64,000 nucleotides of DNA from Pseudomonadota bacterium. Its GTDB lineage: Bacteria; Myxococcota; Myxococcia; Myxococcales; Myxococcaceae. The notes beneath the pieces were generated by a model that was not told the DNA's origin, did no database searches, and saw only the letters and a list, made by a program, of their open reading frames with translations. Positions 7,995-16,277 of the stretch are shown here, in pieces. Within the stretch, counting starts at the first letter, position 1, and the number at the start of each line of letters is the position of its first letter. A program made the translations under genes and the position numbers. The stretch covers positions 1 through 64,000 of the forward strand of contig JAFAFL010000002.1 in assembly GCA_023423535.1 (NCBI GenBank). The letters are read 5' to 3'.

Positions 7995-8675
7995 CTAGCC
8001 TTCGCCGAGGCCACCCGGGCTGGCGTTCATCGCCGCGCCGGAGCCCACGTCTTCGCCGGCGCTGCTGCCGGTCTCGTCCGTCTTCTTGCCGCGCTTCTTC
8101 GGCACCGGCGCCGGGTGCGGCTTCGAGCCGAGCAGGCGCTCGTAACTCTCCGGGCTGTCGATGGCGACGAGCACGCCGGGGTCGCGCGTGGCCACCCGGC
8201 GCAGGTCGAGCTTCTGCACCAGGGCGAGGGTGCTGGTGACACCCTCCATCCCGAGCACGCGCTCGGCGGCGGAGCGACTGAGAACGACGGGCGTGCCCGG
8301 CGCGCCCTCGAAGTCGGGGACCACCCCCTCGGTGCCGTCCATGCTCTTGATGAGCTTGTCGATGGTGGAGGTGCGGATGGCCGGCTTCTCCACCGAGTGG
8401 ATGACCACCATCTCCGCGCCCTCCTCCAGCGCGGCGCGGATGCCGGTCTTGATGCCGTCGTTCGCCGGCCCCTCCACGAGCCACGCGTCCGGGTGACGCT
8501 CCTTCACGTCCTCCGCGCCGGTCCGGATGACGCCGAGCGGCGAGCAGCCCGCCTTCTGGAACGTGGAGGAGAGCCAGCGCAGGAAGCTCCGGCCCTTCTC
8601 GTACTCGAGGTTCGCCTCGGGGCAACCCACCCTGCTCCCGTCGCCCGTCGCGAGGATCACCGCAACCGCCTTCAT
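7995..8675 (-). CDS. Divergent MobA-like nucleotidyltransferase-fold protein
   Basis: 226 residues. The N-terminus (MKAVAVILATGDGSRVG) matches the start of MobA/MocA-type nucleotidyltransferases and the length fits. The usual signature LxGGxSxRMGxxK is degraded to LATGDGSRVGCPEANL, so the lysine that contacts the nucleotide phosphates is missing. The mid-domain D-x-P metal motif is replaced by SVEKPA. The fold is probably kept but activity is doubtful. The tail after about residue 190 is Lys/Pro/Gly-rich and disordered. ATG 8675 is chosen over upstream codons because a perfect GGAGG lies 6-7 nt before it. The gene precedes nothing in an obvious pathway; the sugar nucleotidyltransferase gene lies upstream in the same direction. 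Confidence 0.65.
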   Translation of the reverse strand: MKAVAVILATGDGSRVGCPEANLEYEKGRSFLRWLSSTFQKAGCSPLGVIRTGAEDVKERHPDAWLVEGPANDGIKTGIRAALEEGAEMVVIHSVEKPAIRTSTIDKLIKSMDGTEGVVPDFEGAPGTPVVLSRSAAERVLGMEGVTSTLALVQKLDLRRVATRDPGVLVAIDSPESYERLLGSKPHPAPVPKKRGKKTDETGSSAGEDVGSGAAMNASPGGLGEG

Positions 8676-8750
8676 AGGAATCCTCCCAGGGCGCGCCCGT
8701 GCGCCCAGAGACAACCTAGGGAGCGGGCAGAGCGGAGAAAGGCCGACCGT

Positions 8751-9851
8751 TCAGCGCTGCACGGGCACTGGCGCCGCGGAGGGGATCCGCTGTTCACCAG
8801 AGGCGATCGTGTCCTCCAACACCTCGCCCTTCCGAACGGTCGTGCCTGCGAGCACCGCGCAGCGGGAGAGCCGCGCGCCCTCTTCGACCACCGCGCCCTC
8901 GCCCACGTACACGCCCGAGCCGAGCCAGGCGCCCTTCTGGATGTGGGCATCCGGGCCGACGAACGCGGGGCCGATGACGGTGCCCTCCACGCGCGCAGTC
9001 GGAGAACGCTTGTTCAGACCGTGGTGGGTGCTGAGCAGCGTCGCGTCGGCGAACGGATCCGCGCCGGGAAAGAGGGAGAGCGGCACCTGGCCGAAGAGGA
9101 GGTCCGTCTGCGCCTGCAGGTACCGCGAGGGCGTGCCGATGTCCGACCAGTAGCCGCGCACGAGCTCGCCACGGACGAGAAGGCCGGCCTCCATCATCCG
9201 CACGTACACCGAGCGGTTGATGTCCTCTTCGCCCTCGGGCGCCATGAAGTCGAACACGCGCGGGCTCATCACGTGGACGCCGGTGAAGTGCCAGGGGCTG
9301 AGGCGCTCGCGGTGGGGATCTCCGGGGCCGTGGCCGGCGATGCGCCGCACGCGGAACTGCGCGTCCACCTCCACCGCGGCGAACTTCTCGTTCTCCGGCA
9401 TGGGGAGGAGCACCATCGTTGCCGCCGCCTTCGCCTCCTTGTGCCGGCGCACCACCGGCGCGAGGTCCACCGCGAAGAGCACGTCGCCGTTCATCACGAG
9501 GAAGTCGTCGTTGGCGTCGGCGTTGGCGTCTGCGCTCGGGCCGCTCGGGCTGCTCGGCGCGAGGAAGCTGCGCAGCCCGCGGATGCCGCCGCCGGTGCCC
9601 TGGATGACCGGCTCGTGCGAGACGTGGAGCGAGAGCCCGGCGCGGTCGCATTCGGCCTGCGCGGTCTGGCGCATCTCGTCGGGCAGGTGGTGCGTGTTGA
9701 TGCCCACCTCGGTCACGCCCGCGGCCTTGAGGACCGCGAGGTTGTAGCGGAAGAGCGGCTGGCCCAGCAGCGGGATGGCCGGCTTCGGCCAGCGCTCGGT
9801 GAGGGGGCGCAGGCGCGTGCCGAGGCCCGCGCAGAGGATCATCGCGCGCAT
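8751..9851 (-). CDS. NDP-sugar pyrophosphorylase, MurU-like with left-handed beta-helix tail
   Basis: 366 residues. The catalytic domain opens with AMILCAGLGTRLRPLTERWPKP (G-x-G-T-R-L-[RK]-P-L-T and the K-P pair of nucleotidyltransferases), and further motifs include VMNGDVLF and YWSDIGTP. After about residue 270 there are hexapeptide-like repeats (IGPAFVGPDAHIQKGAWLGS) typical of a left-handed beta-helix. The gene sits 25 bp downstream of an AmgK-like kinase, the same pairing as amgK-murU of Pseudomonas, which makes UDP-MurNAc during cell-wall recycling. Classical MurU (~223 aa) lacks the beta-helix, so a mannose-1-phosphate guanylyltransferase role is an alternative. The interior ADANADANDD stretch is a low-complexity insertion. 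Confidence 0.8.
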   Translation of the reverse strand: MRAMILCAGLGTRLRPLTERWPKPAIPLLGQPLFRYNLAVLKAAGVTEVGINTHHLPDEMRQTAQAECDRAGLSLHVSHEPVIQGTGGGIRGLRSFLAPSSPSGPSADANADANDDFLVMNGDVLFAVDLAPVVRRHKEAKAAATMVLLPMPENEKFAAVEVDAQFRVRRIAGHGPGDPHRERLSPWHFTGVHVMSPRVFDFMAPEGEEDINRSVYVRMMEAGLLVRGELVRGYWSDIGTPSRYLQAQTDLLFGQVPLSLFPGADPFADATLLSTHHGLNKRSPTARVEGTVIGPAFVGPDAHIQKGAWLGSGVYVGEGAVVEEGARLSRCAVLAGTTVRKGEVLEDTIASGEQRIPSAAPVPVQR

Positions 9852-9876
9852 GTGCGGGTGGCTCCTGCCGTGACGG

Positions 9877-10914
9877 CTACGCGAGCTCGGGGACGTACTT
9901 CGCCGCGATCCGGCGCAGGTCGGAGAGCTCCGGCTGCGCATCGAGCGCCGTCTTCACGTAGCGCAGCGAGGCGGGGATGGAGACGAGGAAGCCCGGGTTG
10001 CCCTTCACGCGGTGGATGAATTCAAAGCGGCCGGCGTCCTTCAGCTTCCGCTGCACGGTGAGCAGGTCGAAGAAGCGCTTGAACTCGCGCGCGTCGATCG
10101 TCTCGCCGTGCTTCTCCATCCGCGCGATGTAGCGATCGAGCATCGCGTCCACGAACGCGCGGTCGAGCTCCACGTAGGAGTCGCGCAGGAGCGCCACGAG
10201 GTCGTACTGCCTCGGGCCCTGAAGCGCGTCCTGGAAGTCGATCACGATGAGCTCGCCGCCCTTCACCATGATGTTGCGGCTCTGGTAGTCGCGGTGGGTG
10301 AAGCCTCGCGGCGCGGCGGCGAGCCTCTTCGAGATCCGCTTGAAGATCGCGTCCAGCTCCGCGCGCTCGTCGCCCGTGGGCTGCTTGCCGCTCCAGGCCT
10401 CCATCCCCCACTCGCGGAAGTGGTGGAGCTCCCACTCGTAGAGGTCCTCGTCGAAGGCGCGGGTGAACGCGAGGCAGTCAGCGTCTGGCTCCCGCTCCGC
10501 GCGCAGGCGAAGGTCCGCGAGCAGATCGACCGCGCGGCCGTAGAGCGACTCCTGGGATTCGCTCGCCAGCGCGGCCTCGAAGGTCACGTCGCCGAGATCC
10601 TCGAGCACCATCATCCCCGCGGGCTCGTCGTAGCGGAGGATGTGCGGCACGCGCACGCCGAGCCGGTGCAGGTAGCGGTGCACGTTGACGAAGGGCAGCT
10701 CCTTCGGCGGCTCGCCCTTGGAGGCCTCTTCGCTCTTCTTCGAGGCGTCGAGCGGCATCACCATCACCACCGCGCTCTCGCCGTCAGCAGTGGGGCCGAC
10801 GCGGTAGTAGGAGCGGTTGGAGGCGTCGCCCTTCAGCTTCTTCACCGGCGCGTGGGAGTAGGGCCGTCCGGTCGCGCGGCCGACCTGGTCGCGCAGGGCA
10901 CTGTCGAGATCCAT
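9877..10914 (-). CDS. AmgK-like aminoglycoside-phosphotransferase-fold sugar kinase
   Basis: 345 residues with the APH/choline-kinase fold. DASNRSYYRV near the N-terminus corresponds to the DAS-x-R-x-Y/F of AmgK. MVLEDLGD is the hinge, FTHRDYQSRNIMV is the Brenner HxDxxxxN catalytic loop, and VIDFQDALQGP carries the metal-binding Asp. AmgK phosphorylates the anomeric carbon of MurNAc/GlcNAc. The neighbouring downstream nucleotidyltransferase is the expected next enzyme, so a peptidoglycan-recycling or surface-sugar activation pair is likely. The start is ATG 10914. The exact sugar substrate cannot be decided from sequence. An unknown low-complexity protein is encoded 20 bp upstream on the same strand. 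Confidence 0.8.
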   Translation of the reverse strand: MDLDSALRDQVGRATGRPYSHAPVKKLKGDASNRSYYRVGPTADGESAVVMVMPLDASKKSEEASKGEPPKELPFVNVHRYLHRLGVRVPHILRYDEPAGMMVLEDLGDVTFEAALASESQESLYGRAVDLLADLRLRAEREPDADCLAFTRAFDEDLYEWELHHFREWGMEAWSGKQPTGDERAELDAIFKRISKRLAAAPRGFTHRDYQSRNIMVKGGELIVIDFQDALQGPRQYDLVALLRDSYVELDRAFVDAMLDRYIARMEKHGETIDAREFKRFFDLLTVQRKLKDAGRFEFIHRVKGNPGFLVSIPASLRYVKTALDAQPELSDLRRIAAKYVPELA

Positions 10915-10934
10915 CTGGTTGGGTTCCTCTGTGT

Positions 10935-11903
10935 TCAGGTGATGTCGCGCCGCAGCGGGAGCAGCTCGTAGGGCAGCGCCAGCAGCGTGCGGAAGCGGTG
11001 GACGCGGTCGGGGATGGCGCGCATCGAGGCCTCGCTGAAGCCGCGCGCGGTGCTGATGACGATCACCGGCTCGCCGGCATCGTTCTGGCCGGGGCCCACG
11101 CGGTGGATGCCGCGCACGCCGAAGAGCAAACGGATGGTCTCCTCCACCGCGGCGGCGAGCTCCGGATCCTCGTCCTCGTCGCGGCGGGCATCCTCGGGAT
11201 CGTCCTCTCGGAAGAAGACGCCCGGATCCTTCGCGTTGTTGAGCACGTGGATCGCGCCGCCGCCGAGCCTGCGCGGCAGGGCCGGTGCGATGGGCGCGCC
11301 GCCGAGCGGAGGGGCGGTGAGGGCCGGGGCCTTCGTCTGTGCCGCCTTTGCGGACGGCGTTGACGGCGTCAACGGCCGGCTGAACGCGGAGCCACCGAGA
11401 CCGCTTCGCAGGCCTTCGAACCCATCCGAGCCCGCCTGCCGCTGCGCGCTGCGCTGGGGTTGAGCCTGCGTCTGCGCGCGCGGGTCGCGACCCGTTCCGC
11501 TCCCCTGCCCGGCCGGCTTCATCGCGCCCGGCTTCAGCGAGACGCGCTCGTGCCGCTTGAAGTGCTCGTCCGCCCGCTGCTTCTCCTCCTTCTCCTTCTG
11601 CGTGTCGCCCCACGGAGACTTCTCGCCGCCGGTGAAGGCGTGGAGGTCTTCACGCAGCTCGCGTTCGCGTCCCAGCGCCTCGCCGAGCGTGCTGGGAGCG
11701 CCTCCTTCGCCGCCGCCCCAGGAGACGCCCGAGCCTTCGTGCGAGTCGCGATCCGCGTGTTGCGATTCGGAGGCGGAGACGGAGACGGATGCGCGCGGGA
11801 TCTTCGAGGAGGACTGCGTGCGGCCCGACCGCTGGGGGCGCGAGGGCGCGTCGCCCGAAGGCTTCGGCCGGCGCGGAGGCTGAGAGGATGAAATCTTCGC
11901 CAC
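10935..11903 (-). CDS. Hypothetical protein, disordered N-terminus with conserved-looking C-terminal domain
   Basis: 322 residues. I do not recognise a named family. The first ~225 residues are Ser/Gly/Pro/Gln-rich and highly charged, with no predicted structure. The last ~75 residues look globular: an Ala/Glu helix, then LLFGVRGIHRV, VIVISTARGFSEASM, then a short Pro-Leu-Arg tail. This reads as an alpha/beta domain. There is no signal peptide. Start is GTG 11903. It probably shares a transcript with the AmgK-like and MurU-like genes, which lie 20 bp and about 1.1 kb downstream, and it could regulate them, but there is no direct evidence. Confidence 0.7.
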   Translation of the reverse strand: MAKISSSQPPRRPKPSGDAPSRPQRSGRTQSSSKIPRASVSVSASESQHADRDSHEGSGVSWGGGEGGAPSTLGEALGRERELREDLHAFTGGEKSPWGDTQKEKEEKQRADEHFKRHERVSLKPGAMKPAGQGSGTGRDPRAQTQAQPQRSAQRQAGSDGFEGLRSGLGGSAFSRPLTPSTPSAKAAQTKAPALTAPPLGGAPIAPALPRRLGGGAIHVLNNAKDPGVFFREDDPEDARRDEDEDPELAAAVEETIRLLFGVRGIHRVGPGQNDAGEPVIVISTARGFSEASMRAIPDRVHRFRTLLALPYELLPLRRDIT

Positions 11904-11929
11904 GGGTTCGGGGTATCCTACCTGCCTCC

Positions 11930-12154
11930 ATGGGAATCGACTACGGACGGTTCGAATACGGCCGCTGCCCGTGTACGGGACAGTACGAGAACCGCTTCGT
12001 GGAGGTGAGGATGACCGTCGCTCAGCGCGTGGTGGTCCTCACCAACATCCCGCAAGGCGCGTGCCCGATGTGCGGGTCGCGGGTGTACAAGGCCGAGGTG
12101 CTCGAGCGCATCGAGTCCCTGATGAAGGCGGAGCGCTTCGAGAAGCGTACCTAG
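11930..12154 (+). CDS. Small zinc-finger protein (two Cys pairs)
   Basis: 74 residues. One Cys pair is in GRCPCTG near the N-terminus and the second in GACPMCGSRVYKAEVLERIE, followed by a Leu-rich helix. The second element resembles the C-P-x-C-G-x-x-x-[YV] knuckle of YgiT/MqsA-type zinc fingers, but there is no HTH domain and no toxin gene alongside. It lies 15 bp upstream of the cystathionine beta-synthase gene in the same direction, so co-transcription is likely. Function unknown. It is divergent from the hypothetical protein gene with 26 bp between start codons. Confidence 0.7.
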   Translation: MGIDYGRFEYGRCPCTGQYENRFVEVRMTVAQRVVVLTNIPQGACPMCGSRVYKAEVLERIESLMKAERFEKRT

Positions 12155-12169
12155 GAGCAGGAACACACA

Positions 12170-13537
12170 ATGAAGGTCTTCGAGAACATCCTCCAGGCGG
12201 TGGGGAACACCCCGCTCGTGAAGCTGAACAAGCTCGTCGGTCCGGACGACGCGACGGTGCTCGTGAAGTGCGAGTTCATGAACCCGGGCGGGGCGATCAA
12301 GGATCGCATGGCGATCCACATCCTGGAGAAGGCGGTCCGGGACGGGACGCTGAAGCCGGGCGGCCTCATCGTCGAGAACACGTCCGGCAACACCGGGATG
12401 GGCGTGGCGCTGTGGGCCGCGGTGAAGGGCTACAAGTGCGTCTTCACCATGCCGGACAAGATGAGCATGGAGAAGGTGAACCGGCTCAAGGCGCTGGGCG
12501 CGCAGGTGGTGGTGACGCCGACGAACGTGCCCGCCGAAAGCCCGCAGAGCTACTACGAGACCGCGAAGCGCATCGCGCGGGAGACGCCGGGCTCGTTCTA
12601 CCTGAACCAGTACCACAACGCCGACAACATCGACGCGCACTACCGCGGCATCGGCCCGGAGATCTGGGCGCAGACCGAGGGCCGCTTCGACGTGTTCGTG
12701 GCGGGCCTGGGCACCGGCGGCACGATGAGCGGCGCGGGCAAGTACTTCAAGGAGCAGAACAAGGCTGTCCGCAACGTGGGCGTGGACCCCGTGGGAAGCG
12801 TCTACGAGGGCTACTTCCGCACCGGCAAGATGTCCGAGCCGCACGTGTACAAGGTCGAGGGCATCGGCGAGGACATGCTGTGCAAGGCGATGGACTTCTC
12901 GGTCCTCGACGACGTGCGGCAGGTGGACGACCGGATGTCGTTCGTCGCGGCGCGGAGGCTCGCGCGTGAGGAGGGCATCTTCGCGGGCGGCTCGTCGGGC
13001 TCCGCGGTGCACGTGGCGGTGGAGCTGGCGAAGGAGCTCGGGCGCGGGAAGACGATCGTCACCGTGCTGCCGGACTCGGGGAACAGCTACATCTCCAAGT
13101 TCTATTCGGACGAGTGGATGCGCGACAACGGCTTCGTCATGGACGAGAAGAGCCAGGGCACCGCGCGCGACGTGATGAGCCGGAAGAAGATGTCGCTCGT
13201 CACCACGAAGAAGGGCGAGAAGATCGGCGCGGTGGTGGAGCAGCTGCGCCGGCACGGGATCTCGCAGATGCCGGTGCTCGAGGAGAGCGGCCGCGCGGTG
13301 GGGATGATCCACGAGTACGACCTGCTCAACGCGCTCGCGTCCGGGTCCATCTCGCAGACCGACGGCATCGACCGGATCGTCGCGCCGATGCAGGGCGTGG
13401 TCTCGCCGGGCGCCTCCGTCCAGCGGCTGCGCGAGGTCCTCAACGGGGACAACGTCGCGGTGGTGAAGGAGGGCGACAAGGTGATCGGCGTGATCACGAA
13501 GATCGACCTCATCGAGTACCTCGCCGAGCGGGTGTAG
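12170..13537 (+). CDS. Cystathionine beta-synthase
   Basis: 455 residues. A PLP fold-type II catalytic domain (1-~325) has the PLP lysine K44 in GAIKDR, the NTSGNTG substrate loop and the GTGGTMSG phosphate-binding loop. Two CBS domains follow (about 340-395 and 400-455), giving the same layout as eukaryotic-type CBS without the haem domain. It condenses serine and homocysteine to cystathionine. A cystathionine gamma-synthase/lyase gene at about 34.3-35.4 kb supplies the other half of transsulfuration. The residue before K44 is Ala-Ile rather than the more usual Ser-Val. The C-terminal CBS pair suggests control by an adenosyl ligand. ATG 12170 follows a GGAG at the right distance. Confidence 0.92.
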   Translation: MKVFENILQAVGNTPLVKLNKLVGPDDATVLVKCEFMNPGGAIKDRMAIHILEKAVRDGTLKPGGLIVENTSGNTGMGVALWAAVKGYKCVFTMPDKMSMEKVNRLKALGAQVVVTPTNVPAESPQSYYETAKRIARETPGSFYLNQYHNADNIDAHYRGIGPEIWAQTEGRFDVFVAGLGTGGTMSGAGKYFKEQNKAVRNVGVDPVGSVYEGYFRTGKMSEPHVYKVEGIGEDMLCKAMDFSVLDDVRQVDDRMSFVAARRLAREEGIFAGGSSGSAVHVAVELAKELGRGKTIVTVLPDSGNSYISKFYSDEWMRDNGFVMDEKSQGTARDVMSRKKMSLVTTKKGEKIGAVVEQLRRHGISQMPVLEESGRAVGMIHEYDLLNALASGSISQTDGIDRIVAPMQGVVSPGASVQRLREVLNGDNVAVVKEGDKVIGVITKIDLIEYLAERV

Positions 13538-13637
13538 CGCTCGGGACGGCGGCACCCGGATGGGAGAGGCCCTTCGCCGGCATGCGCTGGCGGGGGGCTT
13601 CGTCGTTCGTGGGCGTTCGCGTGCGTTTGCGTACGGG

Positions 13638-13679
13638 CGTTGAACTCGAGGCTCAACGCGGCTGCGCTTGAAGCTCAAG
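13638..13679. promoter_or_regulatory. Paired inverted repeats with TTGA/TCAA half-sites
   Basis: The 233-bp gap between cystathionine beta-synthase and the Gly-rich lysozyme-like gene contains a perfect CGTTGA-N9-TCAACG repeat (13638-13658). Eight bp later comes CTTGA-AGC-TCAAG (13667-13679). The two share TTGA/TCAA half-sites and could be a double operator or a weak terminator; no T-tract follows. Nothing else is recognisable in this gap. Confidence 0.3.
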
Positions 13680-13770
13680 GCGGCGGCGCGTTCGCGAGGC
13701 CTCTCAGAGGGAAGGCCTCCGTGGCCCGCATCTTGGACTGGTGTCCGCGAAACCCCAGGAGGGACGACGC

Positions 13771-14652
13771 ATGGACATCGGCGGAATCGGCAGAGGACTC
13801 GGGATGATCGGCAGCATGTTCGGCGGCGGCGCGGGAGGTGCCGGCGGCGGCGCGAATCCGCTCGGGATGATCGGCGGGCTATTCGGCGGTGGCGGCGCGC
13901 AGGGAGGTCAGAACGGTGCCGGCGGCGGCGGTGGCAACCCGCTCGGGATGTTCGGGAACCTGCTCGGTGGGATCGGCGGGCTCTTCGGCGGCGGCGGGGC
14001 CGGCGGCGCGGGCGGGATCTTCGGACTGCTGGGGAACCTGCTCGGCGGGATCGGCGGTGGCAACGCGCAGCCTGGTGGCGGCGTGGGGAACCTGCCGGCG
14101 ATGTTCGGCGGGCTCGGCGTCGGCGGCGTGCAGGACGGCTTCGGCGACGACGCGATGGGCGACTTCCGCGCGATGATGAACCAGGGCCAGCCGCAGGGGC
14201 TCAACGCGGGCGGTGCGCAGGCCGCGCTGGGCGGGATGCAGAACCTCTTCCAGACCGGCTTCGATCGCGCGCCGGTGACCGGTGGTGCCGCGGCGGACGG
14301 TGGCCGTGAGGTCGCTCGCACGACGCCAACGCAGAACGGGCGCGTGGATCGCGAGACGCTGCGGCGCGCGGCGCAGAAGGCCGGCGTGCCCCAGTCGTGG
14401 GCCGACAGCCCGGCGCTGCAGCGGCTCATCCAGAAGGAGTCCGGCGGCCGCGTGGATGCGAAGAACCCGAACAGCACCGCGTTCGGCATCTTCCAGTTCC
14501 TCAAGAGCACCTGGGCGCAGCACATCCCCGAGGTGCCGTACGGCACGAAGGACGCCTTCTGGCAGTCGGTCGGCGGCTTCCGCTACATCCAGCAGCGCTA
14601 CGGCTCGCCCGAGGCCGCGCTGCAGTTCCACAACAAGAACAACTGGTACTGA
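13771..14652 (+). CDS. Gly-rich protein with C-terminal lysozyme-like (SLT) domain
   Basis: 293 residues. Residues 1-~115 are repeats of Gly-rich hydrophobic segments such as GMIGSMFGGG and LLGGIGGLFGGG. A linker follows. The last ~100 residues match a transglycosylase SLT domain: LIQKESGG with candidate catalytic E223, STAFGIFQFLKSTW, then RYGSPEAALQFH. It should cleave peptidoglycan glycan strands. There is no cleavable signal peptide, and the Gly-rich region could be a membrane-active or secretion segment. ATG 13771 is preferred over GTG 13741 because AGGAGGG lies 7 nt upstream. The architecture resembles tail-associated or effector-like murein hydrolases. Confidence 0.75.
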   Translation: MDIGGIGRGLGMIGSMFGGGAGGAGGGANPLGMIGGLFGGGGAQGGQNGAGGGGGNPLGMFGNLLGGIGGLFGGGGAGGAGGIFGLLGNLLGGIGGGNAQPGGGVGNLPAMFGGLGVGGVQDGFGDDAMGDFRAMMNQGQPQGLNAGGAQAALGGMQNLFQTGFDRAPVTGGAAADGGREVARTTPTQNGRVDRETLRRAAQKAGVPQSWADSPALQRLIQKESGGRVDAKNPNSTAFGIFQFLKSTWAQHIPEVPYGTKDAFWQSVGGFRYIQQRYGSPEAALQFHNKNNWY

Positions 14653-14678
14653 AGCAGCGGGAGGCGGTGGAGGCCTGG

Positions 14679-14972
14679 CTACAGCGCGTCCACCGACCCG
14701 TTGAACTCACCGTCGAAGTTCTGCCGGACGCGGATGAGCGAGTCGAACTTCGCCTTCGGCCGCGAGATGTACACCTCCCCTTCCGGGCGCTTCACGTCGG
14801 CGGTGATGGCCTCGCCGCCGAAGTCGAGGTGCGTGTTCTTGCGGACGACGACGCGGTCGGGCGCTTGATGGGTCCTCTCCCGAAGCGGCTCTCCGGTCTG
14901 CGCGAAGGCGGTGGTGGCGGAGAGGGTGAGGGCGAGGACGAGCAGCGAGCGAAGTGGATTTCGAAGGGTCAT
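14679..14972 (-). CDS. Small secreted protein
   Basis: 97 residues with a clear Sec signal peptide: TLRNPLRS, then a Leu/Ala core, cleaved around TAFA-QTG. The mature part is about 72 residues and basic in the middle, ending in a segment rich in Phe and Arg (KFDSLIRVRQNF). I do not recognise a family with certainty; small periplasmic proteins of this kind are found next to unrelated genes in myxobacteria. The ATG at 14972 gives a perfect signal peptide, so the start is secure. It is convergent with the lysozyme-like gene (26 bp between stops) and lies 35 bp downstream of NnrS. Confidence 0.75.
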   Translation of the reverse strand: MTLRNPLRSLLVLALTLSATTAFAQTGEPLRERTHQAPDRVVVRKNTHLDFGGEAITADVKRPEGEVYISRPKAKFDSLIRVRQNFDGEFNGSVDAL

Positions 14973-15007
14973 GCGGACTGCAACGCACGGCCCTCGGAAA
15001 GGATCTC

Positions 15008-16225
15008 TCAGTGCTCCCGCCCGTCCACGCGCGCCTTGAAGAGAAAGGGCAAGAGCCTCACGCCGATGATCGCGAAGCAGAGGCACCAGCCGGCCGCCGC
15101 GAGCGAGATGAAGGTGAGGTAGTGCTGCGGCCACAGCTGCGTGGCCACCAGCCGGAAGAACGCGCCCGCGGCCATCAGTGCCATCGCCACCCGGTCGCTG
15201 GTCGTGAAGAGCAGCTTGCGGCCGGTGTGGCCCTGGCAGATGCGGATGAACATGGGCGGGATGATGAGGCCCATGGTGAGGAAGGTGAACGCGTGCAGCG
15301 CGAGCGTGCCGATGCCCGCGTAGAGCTGCGCCCGCGTCAGCGCGGCGAGCACGAGGTGCACCACGAGGCCGAAGTAGCCGGCGTACATGATCCCGATCGC
15401 GAAGGTGCGGAGGCCGAGCAGCGGCTTCCAGGTGAGCAGGCGCGCGAAGAGGAGCACCGCGGCGGCGGCGAGCACGATGGCGGCGACCGTCGGCGGGAGC
15501 AGCGCTTCGAACGCGGCGAGGAGCACGAGGCCCTTGATCGAATGATCGAGCCAGCGCCAGCGCGGCAGGGTCACGCCCGCGGCGTTCTTCATGAACTGCG
15601 TCATCGTGCGCTCGAACATCACCGCGAAGGCGAGCCGGAAGAGGCCCACCGTGAGCGCGATGCCCGTCGCGTGAAGCTCGGCGCCTTCTGCGTCCACCAG
15701 CACGCGCGCGACGAGAAAGAGCGGCAGGCCGACGATGAAGAACCCGTTGTCGGAGAAGGAGTCCTGCTTGCGGTAGCGCACCAGCGTCCACACCACGTAG
15801 CCGACCACGTAGAGCGCGAAGCCGTGCACGAGGAGGAAACGCACCGGCGCGGGCAGCAGGTCCGGCGAGAGAAGTACGGCCACGCGCTCCACACACCAGA
15901 GCACCACCGCGAACGCGAGCGGCCCGCCGTGCAGGCCCCGGATGCCGACCCAGTTCTTGCTCGCGGTGAGGAGGAAGCCGCCGAGCACCGCCCAGCCGAA
16001 GCCGAAGAGCATCTCGTGCGCGTGCCAGCGGACCGGCGAGGCCACGCCTTCGGGAAGCTGCACGGCGCCGGACATCACCAGCGCCCAGACGAGCGGCATC
16101 ACCACCGCGCTGACGAACGCGAGCGCGAAGAACGGCCGGAAGCCAACGAGCCAGAGCGGGTGCGCGAAGAGGCCTCGGCGCGTGTCGAGCGGTGCGTTTT
16201 CAGTCTGCGCGGACGAGAGGGACAT
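15008..16225 (-). CDS. nnrS: NnrS family haem/copper membrane protein
   Basis: About 405 residues, matching NnrS, with some 11-12 hydrophobic segments. Family motifs include LWLVGFRPFFALA, WHAHEMLFGF (conserved His residues), GGFLLTASKNWVG and TMTQFMKNA. NnrS proteins are linked to nitrosative-stress defence, often under the same regulator as NO reductase. That is the situation here: a sigma-54 activator gene lies 52 bp upstream in the same direction, and a quinol NO reductase diverges from it. Start ATG 16225 is taken; GTG 16243 would add six residues. Confidence 0.9.
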   Translation of the reverse strand: MSLSSAQTENAPLDTRRGLFAHPLWLVGFRPFFALAFVSAVVMPLVWALVMSGAVQLPEGVASPVRWHAHEMLFGFGWAVLGGFLLTASKNWVGIRGLHGGPLAFAVVLWCVERVAVLLSPDLLPAPVRFLLVHGFALYVVGYVVWTLVRYRKQDSFSDNGFFIVGLPLFLVARVLVDAEGAELHATGIALTVGLFRLAFAVMFERTMTQFMKNAAGVTLPRWRWLDHSIKGLVLLAAFEALLPPTVAAIVLAAAAVLLFARLLTWKPLLGLRTFAIGIMYAGYFGLVVHLVLAALTRAQLYAGIGTLALHAFTFLTMGLIIPPMFIRICQGHTGRKLLFTTSDRVAMALMAAGAFFRLVATQLWPQHYLTFISLAAAGWCLCFAIIGVRLLPFLFKARVDGREH

Positions 16226-16277
16226 GGTGGAGCGCGGCTGCACGCACCATGCCCATCAGCGGCGCTTCGCCTTCACG

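Noticed and set aside
7995..8675. Calling this protein MobA
   Set aside because: The nucleotide-binding lysine and the metal Asp motif are missing, and no molybdenum cofactor genes are nearby.
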